A DNA stretch of 64,000 nucleotides from Aptenodytes patagonicus (Eukaryota; Chordata; Aves; Sphenisciformes; Spheniscidae), in NCBI RefSeq assembly GCF_965638725.1, contig NC_134981.1, forward strand, positions 41,010,849 to 41,074,848. The letters are read 5' to 3'. A model generated the notes under the pieces. That model worked only from the letters and a program-made list of their open reading frames with translations, was not told where the DNA came from and made no database searches. Position numbers and translations under genes: made by a program. Shown one piece after another: positions 22,093-32,530 of the stretch. How positions within the stretch are numbered: the first letter of the stretch is position 1; each line of letters begins with the position of its first letter.

Positions 22093-23483
22093 TACAACAA
22101 ATATTCAAAGGTAATTATAAAATTATAATTACCAAATAACTATATATGTATTTTTTATATGTATATTATATATATATATCAATATTAGTATATATATGGC
22201 TAGCCAGTTATATAACCAAACAAAGTCTAACCCAGCAACAGCTTTCGCTTTATGACTTACGGGCAGACACCTAGGCTTCCAACTGCAAAACGGGTACCCT
22301 TCTTAGCCCCAACCCTGCGTAGCTTTCGCTGCGCCTTACAGGCAGGCTTTTTTCAACTGCAAAATACTCAAAGGTAATTACCGACAAAGTCCAACCCAGC
22401 AATAGCTTTCGCTTATGACTTACAGGCAGACACCTAGGTTTCCAACTGCAAAACGGGTACCCTTTTAGCCCCAACCTTACAGGCAGGCTTTTTTCAACTG
22501 CAAAATATTCAAGTTTTGAAAGAATGCCTTAATACTTACATGTATAATATAATAATACGCGTATTAACCTCGCCAAGATGACTTATGTCAGCCCGCGATT
22601 TCAAAGGTACTTTTTACTGCTTAATTGCTTGCAAGACTTACTTTTACACTGAGTTGGTGATTTGCTATTCAAATCCCAGCCTGTGTTTTTACCCACGCCG
22701 AGATGACTTATACAGTGGGGTACGGGGTAGGGAAGGAGACAACACACAGTAGGGGTCCGCTAAAGTCACAGAAGCCTGTGCCAGATCTGGCCATTCTGGC
22801 CGAGGTCAGACTTCTCCGGCTGTGGAGCTAGAGCAGCTCATACAGGAACCAGAGACATGAGGGGTAAAGAGGACCCTCCCATTGAGTCATGAGGTTCAGA
22901 CGGGACCCCCTTGCTTTCTAAACTTTTGGGGCATAGGTGTGGCTGGATCCAATCTGAGTCCCAGACTTGGTCAACGGTTCATAGTTCTAAAGGGCAGGGT
23001 AGACACAGCCCTCCCACTGGGTCATGGGGTTCAGACCAAGCCCCCCTTGCTTTCTAAACCCCTTTTTGGGACCTAGGTGTGGCTGGACTTGGTCCTAGTC
23101 CCAGACCTGGTTTATGTCTAATAGACAAGGTTTCTCACATTCACACACATACAACTAACCGGAGAGTCAGACAGTTACAGACAAAATGAAATAAAATTCC
23201 TGGACAAATTAAGACCTTACGCCTACCCAAATAAACAAGATTTTTCAACCAAATTTGTCAATTTCAATTAAATTTACTTTAGCCGGCTTTAAGGTTCTGG
23301 ACTGACCCGTATTTAAAGCCCTAATGGTAGCGTCCGAGCACAGCAAAGAGCCTACAGACAGTCCTCACTGAAACACCAATAGGGATTTTTTAAAAAAAAG
23401 GTCCCTTACCTTTTTTCAGTGTGGCGCTTGGGGTTCAAAGGAGACAGTCTGTGGTTCCTCCAAGCTGTAGCACAAAACAAACC
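22093..23483 (-). other. Long ERV leader with tandem repeats
   Basis: About 1.4 kb between primer site and gag. It has a (TA)-rich run (22141-22197); a 164-bp unit repeated at 22221-22384 and 22385-22500, containing GCTTTCGCTTATGACTTAC and AACTGCAAAACGGGTACCC; and a second imperfect repeat at about 22870-22978 and 22998-23112 (TTGCTTTCTAAAC, AGGTGTGGCTGGA). No coding frame was recognised. Confidence 0.65.
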
Positions 23484-23501
23484 ATCCGAATCACGGCACC
23501 A
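23484..23501 (-). other. Primer binding site, tRNA-His type
   Basis: On the minus strand it reads TGGTGCCGTGATTCGGAT, four bases after the LTR2 end. It fits the 3' end of tRNA-His, as used by some class I ERVs, with one possible mismatch. Confidence 0.8.
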
Positions 23502-23505
23502 TAAT

Positions 23506-24001
23506 TGTCGGAGAATCTGGGGACTCCAAGTGTGTAATAACGCAAGTACAATTTAGGACAGGTCAGACAGAAGCTTTATTAACTATGATCATAGTGAGAG
23601 AACATTTGGACACTATGTCCCCCTCTGCTCCCCTGTTCTCTGCCAAGTGATTGCAGAGACCCAACCTATATACTATTTCAGGAAAAAAGAAAGAGGTGAG
23701 GAAAAACAATCGTTTCAATGTTAACAAAGCCAGGCATCCATCCCTGGGAGGGATGGACTCCTTAAGTAGATTACTAACTGCCACAATTCTAAGAAGGAAT
23801 CAAACAGTAAATAATGTGACAATATGGAGAGATGGCTCTTAGCGGAGCCTATAGGAGTGGCACACCCAGTATTATCTTAGCTCAGAAGTGGGAAACAATC
23901 ACAGACTGTTAGCTTTTAGTCAAAAGGAATATTCTTTTAGTTAGGATAAACTTCTTAGCCAGACCTCTCAAATCTTAAATATTAATAATTTTACTACCAC
24001 A
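23506..24001 (-). mobile_element. LTR2 (5' LTR of minus-strand class I provirus)
   Basis: A 496-bp LTR with TGT...ACA ends on the minus strand. It has a TATATAGG-type TATA (about 23668) and AATAAA (about 23577-23582) followed by a short R-U5 ending CTCCGACA, then the primer site. It shares no clear sequence with LTR1, although LTR1 occupies the 3' LTR position of the same provirus. Confidence 0.8.
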
Positions 24002-24170
24002 AATGGAAGTGGAGGTCAACCCAGTTAGCAAGAAAGGAAGAAGCTCCTCCAGAGAGGGAGCAGGAGGAAAAATCAGAAGAGGCAGCCTATTCTGCAGCAG
24101 GACAGCCACAAAAACAGGAGAGGGAAGAGACAGAAATCATAAACGAGGCAGAAGCTACTCAGTCCCTGGC
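24002..24170 (+). pseudogene. ERVL-like gag fragment (duplicate)
   Basis: Closely matches 24684-24848 (GGAAGTGGAGGTC, GCAGGAGGAA, GAAATCATAAACGAGG). It adjoins LTR2 and is followed by unrelated CTGG-rich sequence. It is therefore either a duplicated piece of the same gag or part of another copy. Confidence 0.7.
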
Positions 24171-24537
24171 CATGGATCCTGTTGATCTGGCCCCTGAGCT
24201 GTCAGCTGACCTCCTGGTCTGACCCTGGACTTGCCTTGTTGCTATGGACTTGCTTGGAGATAGTGGACTGGACCTGATTACCCTCAGTGCACGTGATCCT
24301 GATTTCCTGATATGCATTCCTGGCTTGACCTTAGACCATTCCTGGCCTCATCACCATGAACTTCCCTGATGATCTGGACTCTTGCCTGAACCTGGCTACC
24401 ACCCCTGGGTCTGCCCTCCTCACCTCACTCCAGTACTGTGGGGCTGGGTCCTGTCTGGGAAGGCCCCTGCCCGTCTGGCCTTGTTATCATGCTTGGCTCC
24501 CTGTCCCTTGCTGCCCCCTGACACATTCCTGTAATTC
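24171..24537. other. CTGG-rich insert, no gene
   Basis: Repetitive CTGACCCTGGACTTGCC-like words, similar in texture to 7300-7735. It separates the two copies of the gag segment. Its nature is unknown. Confidence 0.4.
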
Positions 24538-25700
24538 ATGTGGAAGTTGCTCTCTCGATCTGAGGCCACACAAACAGACACTGAGAAGGTCCCTCGATCT
24601 GAGAGCACACAAATGGACACTGTGGCTAAACCAGAGACCCAACCCTCAACTATAATAGTTGCTCTGGTAATCAAGAAGAAACAATGGAAGTGGAGGTCGA
24701 CCTCGTTAGTAAGAGAGGAAGGAGCTTCTCCTCAGAGGGAGCAGGAGGAAGAATCAGAAGAGGCATCCTGTTCTGCAGCAGGACAACCTCAAGAACAGGA
24801 GAGGGAAGAGACAGAAATCATAAACGAGGTGGAATCTACCCGGTCCCTTTCCCTGAGCAAGCTGCGGGATATGCGGAAAGATTACGGCCGTCAGCCAGGT
24901 GAACGAATTGCTACCTGGTTACTCCGATGCTGGGATACTGGGGTCAGCTGTCTGGAACTGGAGGGCAAGGAAGCCCAGCAGCTGGGGTCCCTCTCCAGGG
25001 AACATGGAATTGCATGGAATTGACAAAGGGATTGGAAGAGGGGCAGCCATCCACAGCCTCTGGAGGCGGCTCCTATCAAGCGTGAAGGCAAGGTATCCCC
25101 CAAGGAAGAACTTGTAAACTACTGAGGCAAGTGGACTACTGCAGAGGAAGGTATCCAGTATCTGAGGGAATTAGCGGAGGTGGAGGTGATCTACAGCCAC
25201 CTGGACAACAACCAGGCCTCCAAAGATCCGGATGAAGTCCAGTGCATGCGGTCTATGTGGCAGACGTCTGTATGAAATGATGACATATGCCAACACCCTG
25301 GCAATAATGGACTGGGCAGACATCGAGACACCAACTGTGTATAGACTGGCCTGCCAGATCTGGTGATTCAAAGAGAATCTCTCTTCCCCCTCCCCCTCGA
25401 CCCTACAGCCTGCATCTCAGCTGTGAATTGGTCCTGCCAATTCCAGCGACCTGAAGAGAATATGGAGAATATCTCTTCTTCTTTGCCCCTACAGGCCAGG
25501 GTCTCAGTTATCAAGAGTGCCGTATGGAGTCAGCCTTTCCCTGCTGAAAGGAAAGGGAACTGTTGGCGCACTCCACGTTCCACCCTGTGGTTCTATCTGC
25601 GCAACCATGGGGAGGACATGAGGAAGTGGGTTGGTGCACCTACTTCGGACCTGGAAGCCCATGTACGTGAATTGCAGGGGAAAAACAATGGTTAAAAAGG
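24538..25700 (+). pseudogene. ERVL-like gag (plus-strand provirus)
   Basis: The open frame 24538-25023 holds an acidic EEESEEAS linker and then a capsid-like KLRDMRKDYGRQPGERIATWLLRCWDTG block. Sequence to about 25695 continues in other frames (FYLRNHGEDMRKW, then a basic KKGPSRK tail). No CCHC knuckle was found, as in other ERVL-type gags. Several frame changes (about 25023, 25117, 25380) make it non-functional. It belongs with the protease at 25960 and the RT at 28859. Confidence 0.7.
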
Positions 25701-26299
25701 GTCCATCTAGGAAGATAACTGCTCCGGTTGCTGTCGAGCAATTCCCCAGACACAGTAGAAGGGCTGAGGATGCCCCTCCTCCTTCTGATAGTGATCCAAT
25801 GGACGTATGTCCATGTGGGTTCGAACCCCATTCCTGGAACCATGATGAAAAGACTTCTGGTTTGCAATTACAAGAGTCAGGTAATGAATGCTCTGATCAG
25901 GAATATGGGGGTCCTGTCTCCGGCCAGGCATCAGAAAGGGACAATCCGGGTTTACTGGACTGTATGGATTCGATGGACTGGCAAATCAGACCAACGGAAA
26001 TATAAGGCTTTGGTGTACACCGGTGCACAGTCTACTGGGGTACAAGGGGGCAGAAAACATCTGGATTTCTGGACTGATGGGGGAATTCCCAAAAGTTGTC
26101 TGTGTTGGAGGCTGGGGTGAGCCTGACAGGAAACAAGTGGCAGAAGCATCCTAATGTGACCGTCCCGGAGGCCCTGTGAATCCTTGGCATTGACTATCTC
26201 AAAAGAGGGTACTTTAAGAATCCAAAAGGGTACCGGTGTTGCCACCTTGGATGCAGAGAAGATTAAACAGCTGTCTACCTTGCCTGGCCTCTCGGAAGA
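25701..26299 (+). pseudogene. ERVL-like protease region
   Basis: The frame 25728-26120 contains KYKALVYTGAQST, a retropepsin active-site block in which the catalytic Asp is replaced by Tyr (a GAC-to-TAC type change). It continues downstream in shifted frames (TVPEAL, GIDYLKRGYFKNPKG). The region is interrupted at 26299/26300 by the minus-strand defective provirus and resumes at 28859. Confidence 0.7.
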
Positions 26300-26312
26300 T
26301 GTCGTGGTTTAA

Positions 26313-26435
26313 AACCATATAAAATGAGCTATAAATAGCTCACCCTTATGTTCCCAGTCCAGATCCACCTGAGCCACTTCAATTCTAGCAACCTGGTCCA
26401 CCTGCTCATTGTTTCGATGTTCTTCAGTGGCCCGA
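26313..26435 (-). pseudogene. ERVL pol fragment beyond the nested LTR
   Basis: The minus-strand reading continues the RNase H/integrase-linker region interrupted at 27028 (ATEEHRNNEQVDQ, then VDLDWEHKGELF). It ends abruptly at the 13-base LTR terminus. Confidence 0.7.
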
Positions 26436-27028
26436 TGTCCTGGTTTCGGCAGGGATAGAGTTAATTTCCTTCCTAGTAGCTGGTACAGCGCTGTGTTTTG
26501 GATTTAGGGTGAGAACAATGTTGATAACACACCGATGTTTTAGTTGTTGCTAGGTAGTGTTTACACTAGTCAAGGACTTTTCAGCTTCCCATGCTCTACC
26601 GACTGAGAAGGCTGCAGGTGCACAAGAAGCTGGGAGGGGACACAGCCAGGACAGCTGACCCAAGCTGGCCAAAGGGATATTCCATACCATGTGACGTCAT
26701 GCTCGGTATATAAAGCCGGGGGAAGAAGAAGGAAGGGGGGGACGTTTGGAGTGATGGCGTTTGTCTTCCCAAGTAACCGTTACGCGTGATGGAGCCCTGC
26801 TTTCCTGGAGATGGCTGAACACCTGCCTGCCGATGGGAAGTAGTGAATGAATTCCTTGTTTTGCTTTGCTTGCGTGCGCGGCTTTTGCTTTCCCTATTAA
26901 ACTGTCTTTATCTCAACCCATGAGTTTTCTCACTTTTACCCTTCCGATTCTCTCCCCCATCCCATTGTGGGGGGAGTGAGCGAGCGGCTGCGTGGTGCTC
27001 AGTTGCCGACTGAGGTTAAACCACGACA
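26436..27028 (+). mobile_element. Solo ERVL-like LTR with 5-bp target duplication
   Basis: A 593-bp LTR from TGTCCTGGTTTCGGC to AAACCACGACA. It is flanked by a perfect CCCGA duplication (26431-26435 and 27029-27033), which supports the ERVL class. It contains a consensus CRE TGACGTCA (26692-26699), TATATAAAG (26707-26715) and ATTAAA (26896-26901). It is the youngest event in this nest because it cuts the defective provirus. Confidence 0.93.
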
Positions 27029-27645
27029 CCCGACTCTTGGGTACGTGGAGCATCTACGTGACGTACTTTTACAACCAGGTTCTCCACCCGGGCAGCAATA
27101 TCTTGCCATAATTCAGCAGCCCAGATGGGTTTACCTCTGCGCTGCCAGTTGCTCTGCTTCCATTGCTGTAGCCACCCCCAGAGAGCATTTGCCACCATCC
27201 AGGAGTCAGTACAGAGATAAAGTACTGGCCATTTTTCTCGTTCAGCAATATCTAAAGCCAGCTGGATGACTTTCACTTCTGATTCTTTCTGCTGCTCCCT
27301 CTTAGGAGAAGCTTCTTCATCCCTTACTAAACGAGCTGACTTCTGCTTCCATTGTTTCTTTTTAGTTATAGGGGTGACTGATATAGTGTCTGGTTTAGCC
27401 ATAGTGTCTGTTGGTATGTTTTCCCTCTCTTCTCCCTGAGGTTGCTGCATAATATCGAGCAGTGTTTGGTAGATGCTGGCCAGGGCCCAGCACAGTGCAG
27501 CAAGTTGTGCCTCTTTGGAATAGCCACGGCATTTTTTTTCCAAACATTCTATCATTTCATCAGGACCCTGCAGTTGTTTGGGAGTGAAGTTCCAGACCAC
27601 TGGAGGTGAGAAGTTCTCTAGATACCTGCCCATATTCTCCCACAT
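27016..27645 (-). CDS. Gag-RNase H fusion open frame (209 codons)
   Basis: Reading on the minus strand, the frame starts with ATG and ERVL-like gag matrix sequence (WENMGRYLENFSPP, KEAQLAALCWALAS). It passes a basic/acidic linker (KKKQWKQKSARL, EASPKREQQKESE) and goes without a stop into the C-terminal part of RNase H (YLCTDSWMVANALWGWLQQW, with one catalytic Asp). It ends a few codons inside the nested solo LTR. The in-frame join results from the internal deletion. Whether it is translated is unknown; it could equally be a chance open relic. Confidence 0.5.
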   Translation of the reverse strand: MWENMGRYLENFSPPVVWNFTPKQLQGPDEMIECLEKKCRGYSKEAQLAALCWALASIYQTLLDIMQQPQGEERENIPTDTMAKPDTISVTPITKKKQWKQKSARLVRDEEASPKREQQKESEVKVIQLALDIAEREKWPVLYLCTDSWMVANALWGWLQQWKQSNWQRRGKPIWAAELWQDIAARVENLVVKVRHVDAPRTQESGVVV

Positions 27646-28217
27646 GCCTTGCCACCCATGACCATACTCTCACGGAGCCTGGGTCATATTCCTAAATTGC
27701 TTGTTAACCTTAGACAAAACCGAAGCAATATTTCTAAGAAATACCAATAGAAGTATTTTAACTACCCGAGGATGTTCAAGATACTGAGAAGTTATTGTAA
27801 CGAGGGAGAAAACATCACAGAAGAAGGTAGCGAAGGTGCCATTCTGTATTTTCTCCACAAAAAACCCTCTCAGAGGGAGAAGTATAATTGTTAATTGTCT
27901 CCATGAGATGGCACCCGAAGTACAGTAATGGCTTCGGTACAGAGCCCAAATACCAGATTAAGCTCAAGGTCAGTGTTTTAATAACAAATCTCCCAGGCAA
28001 AACATCACTAAGCACCACTCTTGAATCTTCAATCTTCTATATGAAGCACCACTAACACCAATCTTCAATATGTACAGCAAAAAAAAAAGAGCACGGTGCA
28101 GATCAGATAAACTAGTATCGAGAACAGATGAATCAATATCGTGACCCGCAACTTTTAACAGATGTAAACCCCTTCTAATACGCTCTGGTCAATCTGTTAT
28201 TACCTCAAACCCTTCGA
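27646..28217 (-). other. ERVL 5' leader
   Basis: Sequence between primer site and gag of the defective provirus, homologous in patches to 11371-11936. No gene seen. Confidence 0.7.
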
Positions 28218-28235
28218 GCCCCACGTTGGGCGCCA
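28218..28235 (-). other. Primer binding site, tRNA-Lys type
   Basis: Reads TGGCGCCCAACGTGGGGC on the minus strand, a tRNA-Lys1,2-type site, eight bases from the LTR end at 28244. Confidence 0.88.
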
Positions 28236-28243
28236 AAAAGGAC

Positions 28244-28380
28244 TGTCGTGGTTTAACCCCAGCCGGCAACTAAGCACCTCACAGCCCCAGCGGGATAGGG
28301 GGAGAGAATCGGAAGGGTAAAAGTGAGAAAACTCATGGGTTGAGATAAAAACAGTTTAATAACTGAAAACAAGCAAACAA

Positions 28381-28427
<47 letters not shown>

Positions 28428-28853
28428 GTTGTAAGGAAAAGGAAAATAACAGAGAGAGAGAAATAAAACCCAAGAAAGACAAGTGATGCAAATGAAAACA
28501 ATTGCTCACCACCAACTGACCGATGCCCAGCCAGTCCCCGAGCAGCCACCCCCCTGCCAACCTTCCCCCTAGTTTTATTGCTGAGCATGACGTCATATGG
28601 TATGGAATATCCCTTTGGTCAGTTGGGGTCAGCTGTCCGGGCTGTGTCCCCTCCCAACTTCTTGTGCACCCCCAGCCTACTCGCTGGCGGGGCGGTATGA
28701 GGAGCAGAAAAGGCCTTGACTCTGTGTAAGCAAGCACTGCTCAGCAGTAACTAAAACATCCCTGTATTATCAACACTGTTTCCAGCACAAATCCAAAACA
28801 TAGCCCCATACTAGCTGCTATGAAGAAAATTATCCCCAGCCAAAACCAGCACA
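28244..28853 (-). mobile_element. 5' LTR of the defective ERVL provirus
   Basis: 610 bp, from TGTGCTGGTTTTGG to CCACGACA on the minus strand. It has TGACGTCA at 28588-28595 and an (AAT)n microsatellite of about 16 units at 28380-28428 in the R/U5 region. Confidence 0.9.
28380..28428. repeat. (AAT)n microsatellite
   Basis: About 16 AAT units, inside the LTR. A shorter (AAT)n lies at the equivalent point of the LTR at 60530. Confidence 0.95.
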
Positions 28854-28858
28854 GAAGA

Positions 28859-30228
28859 TCCCTTTGTTGTGGGCTTGCTGCAGGTCGAAGAACAGCAGGT
28901 GTCGATTGCTACCATGATGGTGCACCGGCGCCAAATGTCACACCAACCGAGGCTCCCTGGCTCCCATCCAGGAGCTGATTCGTCGACTGGAGAGCCAAAG
29001 AGTGATCAGCAAGACTCGATCACCCTTTAATAGTCCCATGTGGCCAGCGCGAAAGTCTGACGGAGGATGGAGGCTAACAGTGGCCTGAATGAAGCCATGC
29101 CACCATTGAGTGCTGCCATACTGGACATGCTTTGAACTCCAATACAACTGGAGTTGAAGGCAGCCGAGTGGTATGCCACAACTGATATTGCCAATGCGTT
29201 TTTCTCAATCCCTTTGGCAGCAGGGTGCAGGCCACAGTTTGCTTTCACACAGAGCCATGTCCAATACATCTGGAAACACAGTCCTACCATTTGATATGGA
29301 CTGATCCAGACTGCACTGGAACAGGGTGCAGCCCCTGAACACCTGCAATACAATGATGACATCATCATGTGGGGCAACACAGCAGCAGAAGTGTTTGAGG
29401 AGGTGAAAAGAATAATCCAGATCCTTCTGAAAGCTAATTTCGCCATAACACAAAGCAAGATCAAAGTACCTTCATGAGAGATACAGGTTTTGGGAATGCA
29501 ATGGCAAGATGGGCATCATCATATCCCAATGGATGTGGTCAATAAGATAATAACCATGTCCCCACCAATTAACAAAAAAAGAAAGTCAAGCTCTCCTAGG
29601 CTTTTGGGGTTTCTGGTAGAGTGCATATTCCAGGTTACAGTCATCTTGTGAGCCCTCTCTATTGAGTGACCGGAAAGAAGAACTACTTTGAGTGGGGTCC
29701 TGAGCAGCAACAAACAGATCAAACAGGAGATGGCTTGTGCAGTAGCCCTTTGGCCAGTCCATACAGGACCATATGTGTGAAATATGCTCTACACCACACC
29801 CGGGGAGCATGGCCTCACCTGGAGCCTCTGGCGGAAAGCACACAGAGAGACCTGAGGTCGACCTCTAGGGTTTTGGAGACGGGGTTATCAAGGATCCGAG
29901 TCCTGCTACACCCCAATTGAAAAAGAGGTATTAGCAGCATATGAGGGGGTTCAAGCTGCTTCAGAAGTTGTTGGCACAGGAGCACAGCTCCTCTTGGCAC
30001 GGCAATTGCCTGTGCTGCACTGGATCCCCTCTACCCATCATGGAACAGACGATATGTGGAGTAAGTGGGTAGCACTGATTATGCAACAGGCCCAAATGGG
30101 GAACCCCAACCACCCTGGAGTCCTGGATGAGATCATGGACTGGCCAGAAGGCAGAGATTTTGGAGCATCGCGTGAGGAGGTGAGCCATGCCGAGGAGGCC
30201 CCACTGTATAATAAATTACCAGATAATC
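28859..30228 (+). pseudogene. ERVL-like reverse transcriptase (plus-strand provirus)
   Basis: Resumes the pol interrupted at 26299. Recognisable blocks are the SPFNSPMWPARKSDGGWR region (about 29020-29070), a DIANAFFSIP block with catalytic Asp (about 29188-29215), and the box QYNDDII (29346-29365), where the YxDD signature has Asn at the variable position. A connection region with PLGF-, EKEVLAAYEGVQAA- and WPEGRDF-like blocks follows. Frames are interrupted by many stops and small indels. It is cut at 30228 by a CR1 insertion and resumes at 32545. Confidence 0.82.
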
Positions 30229-30314
30229 AAAGAATCATAGAATAGTTTGGGTTGGAAGGGACCTCTAAAGGTCATCTAGTCCAAGCCCCCTGCAATGGGC
30301 AGGGACATCTTCAA

Positions 30315-31286
30315 CTAGATCAGGTTGCTCAGAGCCCCGTCCAACCTGACCTTGAATGTTTCCAGGGATGGGGCATCCACCACCTCTCTGGGCAACCTGT
30401 GCCAGTGTTTCACCACCCTCAGCGTAAAAAATTTCTTCCTTATATCTAGTCTAAATCTACCCCCCTTTAGTTTAAAGCCATTCCCCCTTGTCCTGTCGCA
30501 ACAGGCCCTGCTAAAAAGCTTGCCGCCATCTTTTTCATAAGCCCCCTTTAAGTACTGACAGGCTGCAATAAGGTCTCCCCGAAGCCTTCTCTTCTCTAGG
30601 CTGAACAACCCCAACTCTCTCAGCCTTTCCTCATAGGAGAGGTGTTCCATCCCCCTGATCATTTTCGTGGCCCTCTTCTGGACCCGCTCCAACAAGTCCG
30701 TGTCTTTCTTATGCTGAGGGCTCCAGAGCTGGACGCAGTACTCCAGGTGGGGACTCACCAGAGCAGAGTAGAGGGGCAGAATCACCTCCCTCGACCTGCT
30801 GGCCACGCTTCTTTTGATGCAGCCCAGGATACGGTTGGCCTTCTGGGCTGCGAGCGCACATTGCTGGCTCATGTCCAGCTTTTCATCCACCAGTACCCCC
30901 AAGTCCTTCTCGGCAGGGCTGCTCTCAATCCCTTCATCCCCCAGCCTGTATTGATACCGGGGGTTGCCCCGACCCAGGGGCAGGACCTTGCACTTGGCCT
31001 TGTTAAACCTCACGAGGTTCACACGGGCCCACTTCTCGAGCTTGTCCAGGTCCCTCTGGATAGCATCCCGTCCCTCTGGCATGTCGACTGCACCACTCAG
31101 CTTGGTGTCGTATGCAAACTTGCTGAGGGTGCACTCGATCCTGCTGTCTATGTCATTGATGAAGATATTAAACAGTACCGGTCCCAATACGGACCCCTGC
31201 GGGACGCCACTCGCCACCAATCTCCATCTGGACATTGACCCGTTGACCACTACCCTCTGGATGCGACCATCTAACCAATTCCTCAC
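30315..31286 (-). pseudogene. CR1 ORF2: C-terminal RT part
   Basis: A 323-codon frame with [18 protein letters not shown] and the catalytic box read as FAYDTKLSG, so the first Asp of the F-A-D-D signature is Tyr. The thumb and C-terminal CR1 domain follow ([44 protein letters not shown]). Because of the Tyr and the upstream frameshift this copy cannot code active RT. Confidence 0.88.
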
Positions 31287-32530
31287 CCACCGGACAGTCC
31301 ACCCATCAAATCCATACCTCTCCAGTTTAGAGAGAAGGATGTTGTGGGGGACCGTGTCAAAGGCCTTACAGAGGTCCAGATAGACGACATCTGTAGCCCT
31401 TCCCGAATCCCCTCCCTGTCCTCCATGTGCCTTAGCATAGCTTCCAGGAGGATCTGTTCCATGATCTTCCCAGGCACAGAAGTGAGACTGACTGGCCTGT
31501 AGTTCCCCGGGTCTTCCTTTTTTCCTTTTTTAAAAATGGGGGCTATGTTTCCCCTTTTCCAGTCAGCGGGAACTGGACTGGACTGCCACGACTTCTCAAA
31601 TACGATGGATAGTGGCTTAGCAACTTCATCCGCCAGTTCCCTCAGGGCCCGCGGATGGATCTCATTGGGTCCCATGGACTTGTGCACCTTCAGGTGCCTT
31701 AGATGGTCTCGAACCTGATGTTCCCCCACAGTGGGCGGCTCTTCATTCTCCCAGTCCCCGCCTTTGCCTTCTGCGGCTTGGGCAGTGAGGCTCGAGCACT
31801 TGCCGGTGAAGACCGAGGCAAAAAAGTCATTGAGTACCTCCGCCTTCTCCGTGTCCTGGGTAACCAGGTCTCCTGTTTCGTTCCGGAGAGGGCCCGCATT
31901 TTCCCTCGTCTTCCTTTTATCCCCAACGTACCTATAGAATCTTTTCTTGTTGCCCTTGACGTCCCTGGCCAGATTTAATTCTGTCAGGGCTTTAGCTTTC
32001 CTAACCTGATCCCTGGCTGCTTGGACAATTTCTCTGTATTCCTGCCAGGCTACCTGTCCTTGCTTCCACCCTCTGTAGGCTTCCTTTTTGTGTTTGAGTT
32101 TGTCCAGGAGCTCCTTGTTCATCCACGCAGGCCTCCTGGCGTTTTTGCCGGACTTCCTCTTTGTTGGGATGCATCGCTCCTGAGCTTGAAGGAGGTGATC
32201 CTTGAATATTACCCAGCTTTCTTGGGCCCCTCTTCCCTCCAGGGCTTTGTCCCATGGCACTCTACCAAGCAGATCCCTGAAGAGGCCAAAGTCTGCTCTC
32301 CTGAAGTCCAGGGTAGTGAGCTTGCTGTGCGCCCTCCTCGGTGCCCTAAGGATCCTGAACTCCACCATCTCGTGGTCACTGCAGCCCAGGCTGCCCTTGA
32401 GCTTCACCTTCCCCACCAGCCCCTCCTTGTTGGTGAGAACAAGGTCCAGCATAGCACCTCTCCTCGTTGGCTCCTCTACCACCTGGAGAAGGAAGTTATC
32501 ATCGATGCATTCCAGGAACCTCCCGGATTG
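31283..32530 (-). pseudogene. CR1 ORF2: endonuclease tail and N-terminal RT part
   Basis: Open frame with the end of the endonuclease ([28 protein letters not shown]) and then the linker. The RT N-terminal motifs are [28 protein letters not shown] and [12 protein letters not shown]. Near 31390 the frame shifts, and the conserved block before the catalytic region is read out of phase. The protein acted in target-primed reverse transcription of CR1 RNA. Confidence 0.85.

Larger units (their letters stand above)
26300..28853 (-). mobile_element. Defective ERVL provirus inserted in ERVL pol
   Basis: This is a complete insertion bounded by a 5-bp target duplication GAAGA (26295-26299 and 28854-28858). 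On the minus strand it has a full 5' LTR (28853-28244), tRNA-Lys-type primer site, leader, the start of gag, then a jump into RNase H/integrase-proximal pol. Only the last 13 bases of the 3' LTR remain (26300-26312). RT and most of gag, integrase and env are missing. A solo LTR (26436-27028) lies within it. Confidence 0.88.

Noticed and set aside
28253..28737. Tyr- or Ile-run proteins on the minus strand
   Set aside because: They are translations of the (AAT)n microsatellite in an LTR.
30642..31238. 198-codon open frame on the plus strand
   Set aside because: It is the antisense shadow of CR1 ORF2.
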